Source: Bdellovibrionota bacterium (GTDB taxonomy: Bacteria; Bdellovibrionota; Bdellovibrionia; Bdellovibrionales; JAEYZS01). From it: a DNA stretch of 40,623 bases. Shown piece by piece: positions 1-7,941 of this stretch. The stretch is from the NCBI GenBank assembly GCA_963169805.1, contig CAUJDY010000139.1, positions 1 through 40,623 on the forward strand, read 5' to 3'. A program made the translations under genes and the position numbers. The notes beneath the pieces are model-generated. The model ran no database searches. It was not told where the DNA came from and worked only from the letters and a program-made list of their open reading frames with translations. Each line of letters opens with the position of its first letter. Position 1 is the stretch's first letter.

Positions 1-93
1 AAGTTATTTATCGGCGGACCTAGACCAAAGTTAAGGTTAAAAGGCGAATTATCTACAATTGAGACAGCCGTTTCGAAATTGTTGCACATCTAA
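1..93 (+). CDS. C-terminal end of an unidentified gene (partial)
   Basis: An open frame enters from the left edge and runs 30 codons to a TAA at 91-93. The residues include a GGPRPK stretch and end in a short helix-like segment (TAVSKLLHI). I do not recognise the family and the piece is too short for a domain call. It would be convergent with nadA, leaving about 120 bases without a gene or a clear terminator between them. It could be a chance open frame, so confidence is low. Confidence 0.35.
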   Translation, partial: KLFIGGPRPKLRLKGELSTIETAVSKLLHI

Positions 94-214
94 GTACATG
101 AAATTACGTAAAAGAACCCTTATTTGTGATCAAAAGCCTGAATCGTAGCAAGGCAATAGCAAAACAGAAGAAATGGATTGTAAGCTCGATTTTTACACAG
201 GTGACCGCGAGTAA

Positions 215-1162
215 TCAGTTCCAATTGGCAGGCTTACCTTGAGTAATATCCACCATGCGCTGAAGAGGGATTTGAGCCTTTTCAATAAGATCTTTTGGAA
301 GTTTAAGTTCTGGAGAGAAAGTTGCAAGTGAATTACGGATTTTCTCCAGAGTGTTGAGTTTCATATAAGGACACTGATTGCAAGCACAGTGAGTTCCTGT
401 AGGTGCTTGAATTAACTCTGCTTCGGGACGTTCTTTTTTCATTTGATGAAAGATCCCATCTTCGGTTGCAACAATAAATTTCTTTGATGGGTTGCTAGCA
501 ACAGTTTTTAACAAGAATGATGTAGACCCAATAAATTCAGCTTGCTCTAAAACATCTTCATTGCACTCAGGGTGAGCTATGACAACAGCATCTGGATGTT
601 GAGCTTTTAACTGGTAGAGTTCTTTTGCAGTAAAAAGAACGTGAACTTCGCAGGTTCCTTCCCAAAATTCCATAGGTCGATTAAATTTTTTTGAAAGCCA
701 TTTTCCCAGGTTTTTATCTGGACCAAATAGGATTGTTTTATCTTTTGGAATTGAGTTTAAAATTTTCTCTGAATTACTACTCGTGCAAATCACATCAGAA
801 ATTGATTTAACTTCAGCGCTTGAATTAATGTAAGTCATCATGACTGAGTTTGGATGTGCATCCTTCCAAGCTTTGTATTTTTGGAAAGGTGAGCTTGTTA
901 CGAGAGAGCAGCCGGCTTTGAGATCCGGTACAATAACTCGCTTATCAGGAGATAAAATCTTTACACTTTCTCCCATAAATACCACGCCTGCCAAAAGGAT
1001 ATTGGGAGAATTACTTTGTAGACCTTTTTCTGCTAAAAAGTAGCTGTCTCCAACGTGGTCTGCAAGCTCTTGAATTTCACCATCTTCGTAATAGTGAGCT
1101 AATATCAAAATGTTGTTCTTCTTTTTGAGTTCTAAAATTTCTTCGCGCAGAGAGTTGCTCAT
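215..1162 (-). CDS. nadA: Quinolinate synthase NadA
   Basis: NadA condenses iminoaspartate with dihydroxyacetone phosphate to quinolinate in de novo NAD synthesis, using an oxygen-sensitive [4Fe-4S] cluster in the cytosol. The protein has 315 residues, the usual length. The three cluster cysteines are visible: C85 in KAGCSLV, C171 in WEGTCEVH and C264 in the CxxCPYMK segment near the end. The N-terminal LAHYYEDGEIQELAD stretch is the typical substrate-binding start of the family. The ATG at 1162 has only a weak ribosome site, and a small inverted repeat (1171-1184) sits just upstream. No nadB or nadC is in the window; the gene lies about 80 bases downstream of mglA on the same strand, so it may be read through from that operon. 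Confidence 0.96.
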   Translation of the reverse strand: MSNSLREEILELKKKNNILILAHYYEDGEIQELADHVGDSYFLAEKGLQSNSPNILLAGVVFMGESVKILSPDKRVIVPDLKAGCSLVTSSPFQKYKAWKDAHPNSVMMTYINSSAEVKSISDVICTSSNSEKILNSIPKDKTILFGPDKNLGKWLSKKFNRPMEFWEGTCEVHVLFTAKELYQLKAQHPDAVVIAHPECNEDVLEQAEFIGSTSFLLKTVASNPSKKFIVATEDGIFHQMKKERPEAELIQAPTGTHCACNQCPYMKLNTLEKIRNSLATFSPELKLPKDLIEKAQIPLQRMVDITQGKPANWN

Positions 1163-1170
1163 ATTCCGAA

Positions 1171-1184
1171 TCTACACCTGTAGA
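1171..1184. promoter_or_regulatory. Small inverted repeat in the nadA leader
   Basis: TCTACA-CC-TGTAGA forms two perfect 6-base arms around a 2-base centre, starting 9 bases upstream of the nadA ATG. On the minus strand it overlaps the AGGTG that could act as the ribosome site. This could be an operator or a small translational hairpin. A repeat this short can arise by chance and no matching regulator is visible. Confidence 0.3.
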
Positions 1185-1243
1185 GGTATCGAGGGAAGTG
1201 GTATTGAAGAGATTTTGCGTAGATTGTGAAAAGATTAGCAGGA

Positions 1244-1834
1244 TTAACCCTCTGCCCCTCTTAAAATAGTAATAATTTTTTTGGAAACAGCTTTGAATGT
1301 TTCAAACACGCCTTCCCCCTGGGACGCAACGGCTTCGAAATCTGGACAGTTATACTCATTTAAAGCATATCGTAGTTCTTGTATGGAGGCTGGATTTGGA
1401 AGATCTCTTTTGTTGTATTGTATGACTAGGGGAACTTTTTCAATGTCATAGCCTTGTTGTCTTAGATTTGTTTTTAAATTGTTCCAAGATTGCACATTTT
1501 CTTCCATGCGCTCTTTTTGCGAGTCAGCCACAAAAACAACACCATCTAGTCCTTTTAAGATAAGCTTTCTTGAAGCGTCATAAACAACTTGGCCTGGAAC
1601 TGTATATAAATGAAAACGTGTTTTATAACCTCGGATATCACCAAGGAATAAAGGAAGAAAATCAAAAAACAACGTACGCTCGTTGTTTGTATTAAGAGCT
1701 ATTAGTTTTGATTTTTGATCGTCTGCAGTTTTATGGTAAATCCATTGAATATTTGTTGTCTTACCGCCAAGTGACGGGCCGTAGTAAACAATCTTGCAAT
1801 GAATTTCTTTGGCATTTTTATTTACAAAAGACAT
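1244..1834 (-). CDS. mglA: MglA-family Ras-like GTPase (cell polarity / gliding)
   Basis: Small GTPase of the MglA group, which sets the leading cell pole in Myxococcus and is linked to predation in Bdellovibrio. All G motifs are visible in 196 residues: P-loop GPSLGGKT (19-26), the TVPGQ switch II segment (78-82; MglA proteins have this form where classical Ras has DxxG), NKRD (141-144) specifying guanine, and SQGEG (171-175). The gene follows recR with a 5-base gap and closes the dnaX-ybaB-recR-mglA run, so it is probably co-transcribed with DNA-maintenance genes. No mglB (its GTPase-activating partner in Myxococcus) is nearby. The protein is cytosolic, with possible polar recruitment. Confidence 0.94.
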   Translation of the reverse strand: MSFVNKNAKEIHCKIVYYGPSLGGKTTNIQWIYHKTADDQKSKLIALNTNNERTLFFDFLPLFLGDIRGYKTRFHLYTVPGQVVYDASRKLILKGLDGVVFVADSQKERMEENVQSWNNLKTNLRQQGYDIEKVPLVIQYNKRDLPNPASIQELRYALNEYNCPDFEAVASQGEGVFETFKAVSKKIITILRGAEG

Positions 1835-1839
1835 TGAAC

Positions 1840-2445
1840 CTAGAGCTCCATTCTATTTTCTATCGCTTTTCCTAAAGTTCTCTTATCAATATAATCAATA
1901 TCAGAACCGAAAGGAACACCGTAGGCAAGTCTTGTTGTACGAATTTTCTTTTGAGACAGCAATTTTGTAAGATAGAGAGCAGTTGTATCTCCTTCTATGT
2001 CAGAGTCTAAAGCTAGTATGACTTCTTTGACCGGAGTTACTGAGGCTTCAATTCTTTGAATGAGTTCTTGAATTTTAAGATGTTCAGGTTGAATACCCTC
2101 AAGAGGAGAGATTGTTCCGTGTAGAACATGGTAATACCCTTGAAATGCTTGAGCAGATTCAATTTTCATGATGTCAAAAGGCTCTTCTACAACGCAGTAA
2201 ATAGATCCATCTCTCTTGATGTCAGAGCAAATCTCGCATTCTGCTGCGAGCTCTGTGTAGGAAAAGCATTTTGGACATTCATTGATCTCATTTTCCACAG
2301 ACTGAATAGCTTGGAGGAGCGGCTGAGTGTAGGAGGTTCCTCTTTTTAGAATAAAATAAGCCAGGCGTTGGGCAGATTTTTCTCCAATACCTGGTAGTTT
2401 TGAAAGTTCAGTCACAAGTTTTCTTAAAGATTTGAGTTCTTTCAT
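1840..2445 (-). CDS. recR: Recombination mediator protein RecR
   Basis: RecR works with RecF/RecO to load RecA onto gapped single-stranded DNA. The 201-residue protein has the family order: an N-terminal helix-hairpin-helix (KLPGIGEKSAQRLA, residues 17-30), a Cys4 zinc finger (C57, C60, C70, C73) and a TOPRIM domain (about 80-175) with the acidic LALDSDIEGDTTA segment. It lies 5 bases after ybaB and 5 bases before mglA. The dnaX-ybaB-recR order is one of the most conserved bacterial gene clusters, which supports the identification. Confidence 0.97.
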   Translation of the reverse strand: MKELKSLRKLVTELSKLPGIGEKSAQRLAYFILKRGTSYTQPLLQAIQSVENEINECPKCFSYTELAAECEICSDIKRDGSIYCVVEEPFDIMKIESAQAFQGYYHVLHGTISPLEGIQPEHLKIQELIQRIEASVTPVKEVILALDSDIEGDTTALYLTKLLSQKKIRTTRLAYGVPFGSDIDYIDKRTLGKAIENRMEL

Positions 2446-2450
2446 GAACC

Positions 2451-2777
2451 TTAGAATAAACCAGGAAGTTTCATTCCGCCAGTGAGTTTACCCATTTCTT
2501 CTTCAGTTGTTCTGCGCGCAGTCGATACGGCATCATTTGTTGCTGTAAGAACAAGATCTTGTAACATTTCAACATCGCCATCTTTAAAAACATCTGGAGA
2601 AATCAGAACCTTGAGAGTTTCGTAGGCTCCATTCACCGTAACGGCTACTGCTCCGCCTCCTGCTTTTCCCTCAAATTCTCGTGATTTTAGCTCATTTTGC
2701 ACTTTCTCTGCGCGATTTTGCATTTGCTGTACTTGGCGCATGAAACTTTGCATGCCGCCTGGAAATCCGCCCTTCAT
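2451..2777 (-). CDS. YbaB/EbfC nucleoid-associated protein
   Basis: A small DNA-binding protein of the YbaB/EbfC family, 108 residues, matching the usual length. Features are a Met/Gln-rich N-terminal helix (SFMRQVQQMQNRAEKVQNEL), the central VAVTVNGAYETLKVLISPDVF strand-turn region, and the C-terminal MGKLTGGMKLPGLF tail. Family members form tweezer-like dimers on DNA. It sits between dnaX (27 bases) and recR (5 bases). The leader AAGGAGTTATT before the ATG gives a strong ribosome site. Confidence 0.95.
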   Translation of the reverse strand: MKGGFPGGMQSFMRQVQQMQNRAEKVQNELKSREFEGKAGGGAVAVTVNGAYETLKVLISPDVFKDGDVEMLQDLVLTATNDAVSTARRTTEEEMGKLTGGMKLPGLF

Positions 2778-2804
2778 AATAACTCCTTATTACGTAGTTG
2801 CCGT

Positions 2805-4448
2805 TTATATAATATCGACAATTGTACCATCAAAGGTACTTTTAATGTTTTTAATTAGAGGATGATTTTCAATTTGAGTTTTTAGTTCATCTTCTTTTTT
2901 TTGTATTTCTTTTTTTTGTATTTCTTTTGGAGAAAAAGCAGCATCTTCTTTGTGAAGCTTAACTTCTACACTTGTAATGTCGACATTCCATATTTTTTTA
3001 AATGCCTCTTTTATTTTTGCAATTTGCTTAGCTTCTTTGAGCTGTTCAAAAAAGAATTTATCTTTTTCTGCAATGGAGAGTGATGCTTTGGATTCTCCAA
3101 ATTCTATAAGGGCACAATGTTCTAGTTGTGCGCTCAAAATAGGGCCCATAAGTCTAGATTGTTTTACAAAATTCATCCAATTTTCATTTAGGCTTTTTTT
3201 TTGATCAAACTGAGGGAGAGGTTGTTCTGACGTTATCGGTGACGGCACAGACTGAACTATTGGCGCCACAGTTTGTGCTTTTGGTTTATTAGAAACAGAC
3301 TGGGTAGAGGTTTTTGTTTGTGTTCCTGGTCCCTGAATGAATTGATCTATATCCTGAACGCGTGGAGCCTGAGCCATTCTGAGAAGAAGCATTTCAAGAA
3401 CAATTTGCGGGCTTTGTGATCTTAAAAGATCTTGAGTTCCCTTTAGACACATATCAAAGAGTAAGTGTAAATCCTCTGAGCTGACTTTTTGCGAAAGACT
3501 TTTTAAATTCTCAATTTCAGTTTCAGAAAAATCTAAAATATTTTGTGGGTTTTGCGAGACTTTGACAATATTTAAATTTCGAATCTCTTCTAACAGATTC
3601 TCTGCAAAAACCGTAGGGTCAACGCCTTTAAGAAAAAGGCTCTCTAAGACGGTCATCATGGAATTTACATCTCTGTTCATAAGGCCGTTAAGCGTTTGAT
3701 TTAAAAGAGAGCGATCAGTTGCTCCAAGCACACTAGCAACGTTCTGTTGAGACAAATTAGAGTTTGTAAAATTAATGGCTTGATCCAATAGGCTTAAACC
3801 GTCTCTCATTGATCCGTCTGCTAGTCTGGCAATTGTCCAAAGAGCTTCTTTTTCAAAAGGAACCTTCTCACTCGTACAAATATTGAGAATATGTTCTTGA
3901 ATTAGCTTTGTTGAGATTCTTCTAAAGTCAAACCTCTGGCAGCGTGATAGAATAGTTACGGGTATTTTTTGAGGCTCAGTGGTTGCCATTATAAAAATCA
4001 CATGTGCAGGAGGTTCTTCTAAAGTTTTAAGAAGGGCATTGAACGCACTTGTAGAAAGCATATGAACTTCATCTATGATATAAATTTTGTATTTACCGTT
4101 TGATGGAATATAGCCCACGGTTTCGCGAAGCTCTCGAATTGCGTCCACACCGTTATTAGAAGCTCCATCAATTTCTATAACATCCATGTGTGAGCCATTT
4201 GTAATATCTAGACACGTTGGACATTCATTACATGGAGAGAAATCTTGGCTATTTGGGCAAATCAATGTTTTTGCTAAGATTCGAGCAGATGATGTTTTGC
4301 CTACTCCGCGCGTTCCACAAAATAAAAGAGCATGGGGAAAGCGATTTGCTTTGAGTGCATTGACGAGAGTTTGAGAAATATGTTCTTGCCCAATAAGGTC
4401 TTTGAAATTTTGGGAGCGCCATCTGCGCGCCAACACTTGATAAGACAT
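2805..4448 (-). CDS. dnaX: DNA polymerase III subunit gamma/tau
   Basis: Clamp-loader ATPase of the replisome, 547 residues. The N-terminal AAA+ module shows Walker A GTRGVGKT (45-52), a Cys4 zinc site (C64, C73, C76, C79), Walker B IIDEVHM (124-130), sensor ATTEP and the SRC arginine finger (168-170). The middle clamp-loader collar is followed by a Pro/Gln/Ser-rich linker (about 375-420) and a tau-type C-terminal part. Near the C-terminus a perfect tandem 15-base repeat encodes KEIQKKEIQKK; each unit carries a run of eight A's in the mRNA, where slippage would alter only the last 30 or so residues. The SRP RNA gene lies directly upstream on the same strand. Confidence 0.97.
   Translation of the reverse strand: MSYQVLARRWRSQNFKDLIGQEHISQTLVNALKANRFPHALLFCGTRGVGKTSSARILAKTLICPNSQDFSPCNECPTCLDITNGSHMDVIEIDGASNNGVDAIRELRETVGYIPSNGKYKIYIIDEVHMLSTSAFNALLKTLEEPPAHVIFIMATTEPQKIPVTILSRCQRFDFRRISTKLIQEHILNICTSEKVPFEKEALWTIARLADGSMRDGLSLLDQAINFTNSNLSQQNVASVLGATDRSLLNQTLNGLMNRDVNSMMTVLESLFLKGVDPTVFAENLLEEIRNLNIVKVSQNPQNILDFSETEIENLKSLSQKVSSEDLHLLFDMCLKGTQDLLRSQSPQIVLEMLLLRMAQAPRVQDIDQFIQGPGTQTKTSTQSVSNKPKAQTVAPIVQSVPSPITSEQPLPQFDQKKSLNENWMNFVKQSRLMGPILSAQLEHCALIEFGESKASLSIAEKDKFFFEQLKEAKQIAKIKEAFKKIWNVDITSVEVKLHKEDAAFSPKEIQKKEIQKKEDELKTQIENHPLIKNIKSTFDGTIVDII
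2895..2924 (-). repeat. Tandem 15-bp repeat with two A8 runs inside dnaX
   Basis: Two exact copies of a 15-base unit lie head to tail; on the coding strand each contains eight consecutive A's. They encode the repeated KEIQK section near the dnaX C-terminus. Because the unit is a multiple of three, copy-number change keeps the frame, whereas slippage within an A run would not. Confidence 0.8.
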
Positions 4449-4514
4449 TTGCTTGTTAAGATCCTTTATATTTTTGTTACTTCCTCATGTAGTAGACTAG
4501 CTATATTTGAAAAG

Positions 4515-4608
4515 TGGCCGGCCTTGTATCACATAAAACCATGGCTACCGTTGCTTCCTTCCGGACCTGGCGGGGTTCGACACAGCGTTATTGTACAAGG
4601 ACCGACCA
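4515..4608 (-). ncRNA. ffs: Small signal recognition particle RNA (4.5S type)
   Basis: The minus strand contains the invariant SRP apical loop, GCCAGGTCCGGAAGGAAGCA. The ends of the proposed transcript pair almost perfectly: TGGTCGGTC at the 5' side (from 4608) with GGCCGGCCA at the 3' side (to 4515), then TTGTA with TACAA after one bulged C. The result is a single hairpin of about 94 nucleotides, the bacterial 4.5S type without an Alu domain. It binds Ffh and targets nascent membrane proteins. The position upstream of dnaX-ybaB-recR is common in bacteria. A promoter at 4614-4642 predicts initiation exactly at the 5' end given here. Confidence 0.93.
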
Positions 4609-4613
4609 ATCAC

Positions 4614-4642
4614 CGTATACTCAACGCTGAGAAGAATTTCAA
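4614..4642 (-). promoter_or_regulatory. Sigma70-type promoter of the SRP RNA gene
   Basis: On the minus strand a -35 TTGAAA (4637-4642) is separated by 17 bases from a -10 TATACG (4614-4619). Initiation about 7 bases downstream falls at 4607-4608, the 5' end of the SRP RNA helix. The agreement between promoter spacing and RNA end supports both calls. It probably also drives dnaX, since no terminator is seen between ffs and dnaX. Confidence 0.7.
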
Positions 4643-4661
4643 ATAAAGGGTGTCATGCGCC

Positions 4662-5450
4662 ATGCATCAGAAGGATAAAACAACATCTATATCATGGAAC
4701 TCGAGGGGAGTTCGTTTAGAACGTATTCCGCGATTACGGGGATATAAAATTTTTGTACAACCTAACTCAACAATTTTACTTAAGATCCCTTCTGGCTGGT
4801 CTGATACAAAAATCTTAGAAACTCTAGGCAGTCATCGTGATTGGATAGAAAAATGTCTCCAAAAGGCTATTGAGATTCAATCTCAATTTCATCCTTATAT
4901 GCTTGTAGAAGGGGAAAAATACCTTTTGTTAGGAGAGTTCTACTGTTTACGATTTGAACCAGCTGAGCAAAAAAAATACTCTATCGTCGTAAAAGGGCAA
5001 ACTTTGGTGGTTCAAGTGCCTCAGAAGTTTTGGAGAGAGGGGTTCTCAAGCTTTCCTCACCCTGGATTGAAAAAATATCTGATGCAATTTTACAACACTC
5101 AGGCAGAAAGACTTCTTGTTCCTCTCTTTTGGAAGTCTGTTCGTACTGTTGGCTATGGACCTAAGCATCTATCTTTAAGAAACCAGAAGACTCTTTGGGG
5201 GAGTTGCTCAAGGCATAGATCCGCAATTCAAATAAATAAAAAATTGATTGCTGCCCCATTGTTTGTTTCTGAATACGTTATGATTCATGAGCTTGCCCAT
5301 TTAAAGTTTTCAAACCATGGCGCAGGTTTTTGGGCAGAGGTAGAGAAAAATTGCCCAAATTATAAACAAGCAGAGGAGTGGTTATCCAAAAACCACTATT
5401 TGTTTTCATTTTTTGAAAATAATCAGGATTTATTTTCGTCTTATTTATAG
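4662..5450 (+). CDS. YgjP-like (DUF45) zinc metallopeptidase domain protein
   Basis: A DUF45/YgjP-family protein, related to WLM/SprT-type zinc peptidases. The signature HELAHLKFSNHGAGFW is visible near residues 209-224 (numbered from the ATG at 4662), giving the HExxH zinc site and a third His in NH. The upstream LWGSCS stretch is also typical of the family. There is no signal peptide or membrane segment, so it is probably cytosolic. I chose ATG 4662 because AAAGGG at 4645-4650 is correctly spaced for it; a GTG at 4650 is in frame but sits on that site. It is divergent from ffs-dnaX. The physiological substrate is unknown for the family. Confidence 0.88.
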   Translation: MHQKDKTTSISWNSRGVRLERIPRLRGYKIFVQPNSTILLKIPSGWSDTKILETLGSHRDWIEKCLQKAIEIQSQFHPYMLVEGEKYLLLGEFYCLRFEPAEQKKYSIVVKGQTLVVQVPQKFWREGFSSFPHPGLKKYLMQFYNTQAERLLVPLFWKSVRTVGYGPKHLSLRNQKTLWGSCSRHRSAIQINKKLIAAPLFVSEYVMIHELAHLKFSNHGAGFWAEVEKNCPNYKQAEEWLSKNHYLFSFFENNQDLFSSYL

Positions 5451-5625
5451 TGAAGTGAAATAAATTTGGAATCAGTTTAGTTCGTTGAACTTTAAAATTA
5501 ATTTTGCGGTGCAGAATTTATTTTCAAATCGTTTTCGAAATACTTTCATTATTTTATCAATCTAGCCTTGAATTTTTCCGTAGAAGGTTTAATGTCAGAC
5601 CATAGTAAAACTTGAGGAATAGATC

Positions 5626-6105
5626 ATGAAGAATCCGAACGTGAATTGGAGCGGTTACCTTACTTTTGCAGCATGCTTTGCAGTTGCTACCGCATTTTTT
5701 ATAGTTATTGTTTTCTTACAACCGGGTCCTGTGGATGCTAAAAACGATGCACTCCCACTCGGATTAACAACAGAAGAAAATCAAGCCAGAAAAGAAAAAT
5801 GGTATGAATCTACGGCAGAATCGATTCAAAGAGGTGGCGAAGTTTATTCATTAAACTGTGCATACTGCCATAACGATAGCAATCTTGGAATTCTTGAAAA
5901 AGTTAAGGCCGGAGAGCTCAAGTACGGCGGTAAGCAAATGGATTTATTTACTACAATTACAAAAGGTATGGGCGGCGCACATCGCTTTGAGTACCTTGTG
6001 GAGAATGATCGCTGGGCACTGGTGCACTACCTAAGATCTTTAAATCCAAACCTACCTTCTTCTAGTAATTCAGATTTTAAAAAATATTTAAAAGAAGGCC
6101 TCTAG
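5626..6105 (+). CDS. Membrane-anchored mono-haem cytochrome c
   Basis: A 159-residue protein with one N-terminal membrane anchor (about 10-32) and a periplasmic class I cytochrome c domain. The haem site is C78-A-Y-C81-H82, and M115 in KGMGGAHRF is the likely distal ligand. It opens the oxidase operon, with sco starting 1 base after its stop, so it probably feeds electrons to the oxidase. The size and anchor resemble the ActE-type cytochromes of alternative complex III, but no other act gene is in the window, so I leave the name general. GAGG about 8 bases before the ATG is a good ribosome site. Confidence 0.88.
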   Translation: MKNPNVNWSGYLTFAACFAVATAFFIVIVFLQPGPVDAKNDALPLGLTTEENQARKEKWYESTAESIQRGGEVYSLNCAYCHNDSNLGILEKVKAGELKYGGKQMDLFTTITKGMGGAHRFEYLVENDRWALVHYLRSLNPNLPSSSNSDFKKYLKEGL

Positions 6106-6106
6106 G

Positions 6107-6973
6107 ATGTTATCAAAGTGGATTGTTGGTCTTTCTGCGTGCATAGCTTTGGGAACATTTTTTCCAATGACTGGCTTTGCTGCAGATGAAAAGACAAACA
6201 ACAAGCCGTGGGCGTTAACAGGCGCTCCATCAGATCAAAAACCTGCGGAGTTAGAAGGTGTTGGTATAGATGAAAAGCTTGGGCAGAGCTTGGATACAAC
6301 TCTCACTTTTACGGACGACAATGGCCAGCCTGTTCAATTATCTCAGTATTTAACTAAGAAAAAGCCAATCATATTATCTCTTGTCTATTTTAATTGTCCG
6401 TCTCTTTGTAATCTCCATCTGAATGGTTTGAACGATGCCTTTAAACAGTTAGATTGGGCTGTTGGCGATAAGTTCGAAGTTGTTTCTGTTTCTATTAATC
6501 CCCAGGAAAATGCGTCGCTTGCTAAAAATAAAAAAGCAAGCTATCTGCAAGAGTATGGACGGAACAATGTTGAAGGTGGCTGGCACTTTCTCACTGGAAG
6601 CCAAGAGCAAATTCAAAAACTAGCAGCCAATGTAGGCTTCAAATACAAATATGATGAAACTTCAAAAGAATATTTACACTCAGCTGCTGCAATAGTCATA
6701 ACACCCGAAGGAAAAATTTCTCGCTACTTGCATGGTGTATTTTTTGAACCTAAAACACTTAGACTATCTCTGGTGGAGGCGTCCAACGGTCACATAGGTG
6801 AGTTCGTTGATAGTTTTATGCTGTTCTGTTTTAGATATGATCCAAATAAAAGAACTTATGCGTTTTACGCATATAATATAATGAAATTTGGTGCAGGATT
6901 AGCTGCGCTTGCTTTGTTTGCATTTTTACTTCCTGGTTGGAAGAGAATGTGGTCAGAGAATAATAAGAGTTAA
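6107..6973 (+). CDS. SCO1/SenC-family copper chaperone
   Basis: A thioredoxin-fold copper protein that helps assemble the CuA site of cytochrome oxidase. The signal peptide (about 1-25) ends in GFAA. The copper ligands are C97 and C101 (CPSLC) and H191 (YLHSAAA). The protein has 288 residues, longer than many SCO proteins because of a C-terminal extension with a membrane helix (about 258-277), so the domain is tethered from its C-terminus. It lies between the cytochrome c gene (1-base gap) and coxB, which fits a role in CuA assembly on CoxB. Confidence 0.94.
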   Translation: MLSKWIVGLSACIALGTFFPMTGFAADEKTNNKPWALTGAPSDQKPAELEGVGIDEKLGQSLDTTLTFTDDNGQPVQLSQYLTKKKPIILSLVYFNCPSLCNLHLNGLNDAFKQLDWAVGDKFEVVSVSINPQENASLAKNKKASYLQEYGRNNVEGGWHFLTGSQEQIQKLAANVGFKYKYDETSKEYLHSAAAIVITPEGKISRYLHGVFFEPKTLRLSLVEASNGHIGEFVDSFMLFCFRYDPNKRTYAFYAYNIMKFGAGLAALALFAFLLPGWKRMWSENNKS

Positions 6974-6987
6974 GGGAGTTGTTAACC

Positions 6988-7932
6988 ATGTTGCATATGT
7001 TTGCTTTTGCACAGTCGTATATGCCAATACAAGGGTCTACCTTCGCTAAAGGTGTAGACTCGCTTTTTGATTTTACGATATGGGCAAGTATTATTTCGTT
7101 TGTCATACTGATTGGCGGACTTGTTATTTTTGTAGTGAAGTATCAACGACGCTCAGACAATGATAAAACTGCCTACATCACACATAATGTATTTTTGGAA
7201 TTTTTGTGGTCGTTTATTCCACTTTGTATCTTTATGGGCATTTTCGTTTGGGGATATGTCTTATATAAAGATATGAGGCAATTTCCTGATAATGCAATTG
7301 AAGTTAATGTTATGGGATACCAATGGGGATGGACTATGACCTACTCCAATGGAAAGCAATCTGGAAATGAGTTAGTTGTTCCAGTTGGTAAACCAGTTGT
7401 GCTTACTATGACATCAAAGGATGTCATCCATAGCTTTTATGTTCCTAGCTTTCGCATCAAGCAAGATGCTGTTCCAGGAAAAAGATCAAAGTTATGGTTT
7501 CAGTCGGATCGTTTAGGTGATTATGAAATGTTCTGTACAGAGTACTGCGGAACAGCCCATTCAAAAATGATCGGCAAGGTTCGTGTGGTAACTCAGGCTG
7601 AGTTCAATGAATTTTTAGCAAAAGATAAATCAAAGATGACATTGGCAGAGTTAGGACAAGAAGCTTTTAACGTAAAAGGTTGTGTCGCTTGCCACTCAGT
7701 TGATGGCACTGTCAAAGTTGGTCCTTCTTTCAAAGGACTTTGGGGGTCTACAGTTAATCATTCAGATGGTACGACTGCGGTTTTTGATGAAAATTACGCA
7801 AGAACTTCAATTTTGAATCCTCAAGAAAAGTTTGTAGCAGGTTTTGCGAATGTCATTATGCCTACTTATCAAGGGCAAGTGTCAGAAGAAGAAATAACTC
7901 ATCTTATCGAATACATTAAGAGTTTGAAGTAG
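6988..7932 (+). CDS. coxB: Cytochrome c oxidase subunit II with fused cytochrome c domain (caa3 type)
   Basis: Subunit II carries the CuA centre that receives electrons. I use ATG 6988, preceded by TAAGGGAG at 6971-6978; an in-frame TTG at 6979 is too close to that site. Two membrane helices lie at about 30-52 and 70-92. The CuA ligands are H148, C183, E185, C187, H191 and M194. A C-terminal cytochrome c domain follows, with C232-V-A-C235-H236 and probable axial M291 (VIMPTYQG). The covalent haem c makes this a caa3-type oxidase, in which electrons enter through the fused domain. Confidence 0.96.
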   Translation: MLHMFAFAQSYMPIQGSTFAKGVDSLFDFTIWASIISFVILIGGLVIFVVKYQRRSDNDKTAYITHNVFLEFLWSFIPLCIFMGIFVWGYVLYKDMRQFPDNAIEVNVMGYQWGWTMTYSNGKQSGNELVVPVGKPVVLTMTSKDVIHSFYVPSFRIKQDAVPGKRSKLWFQSDRLGDYEMFCTEYCGTAHSKMIGKVRVVTQAEFNEFLAKDKSKMTLAELGQEAFNVKGCVACHSVDGTVKVGPSFKGLWGSTVNHSDGTTAVFDENYARTSILNPQEKFVAGFANVIMPTYQGQVSEEEITHLIEYIKSLK

Positions 7933-7941
7933 AGGTACATT

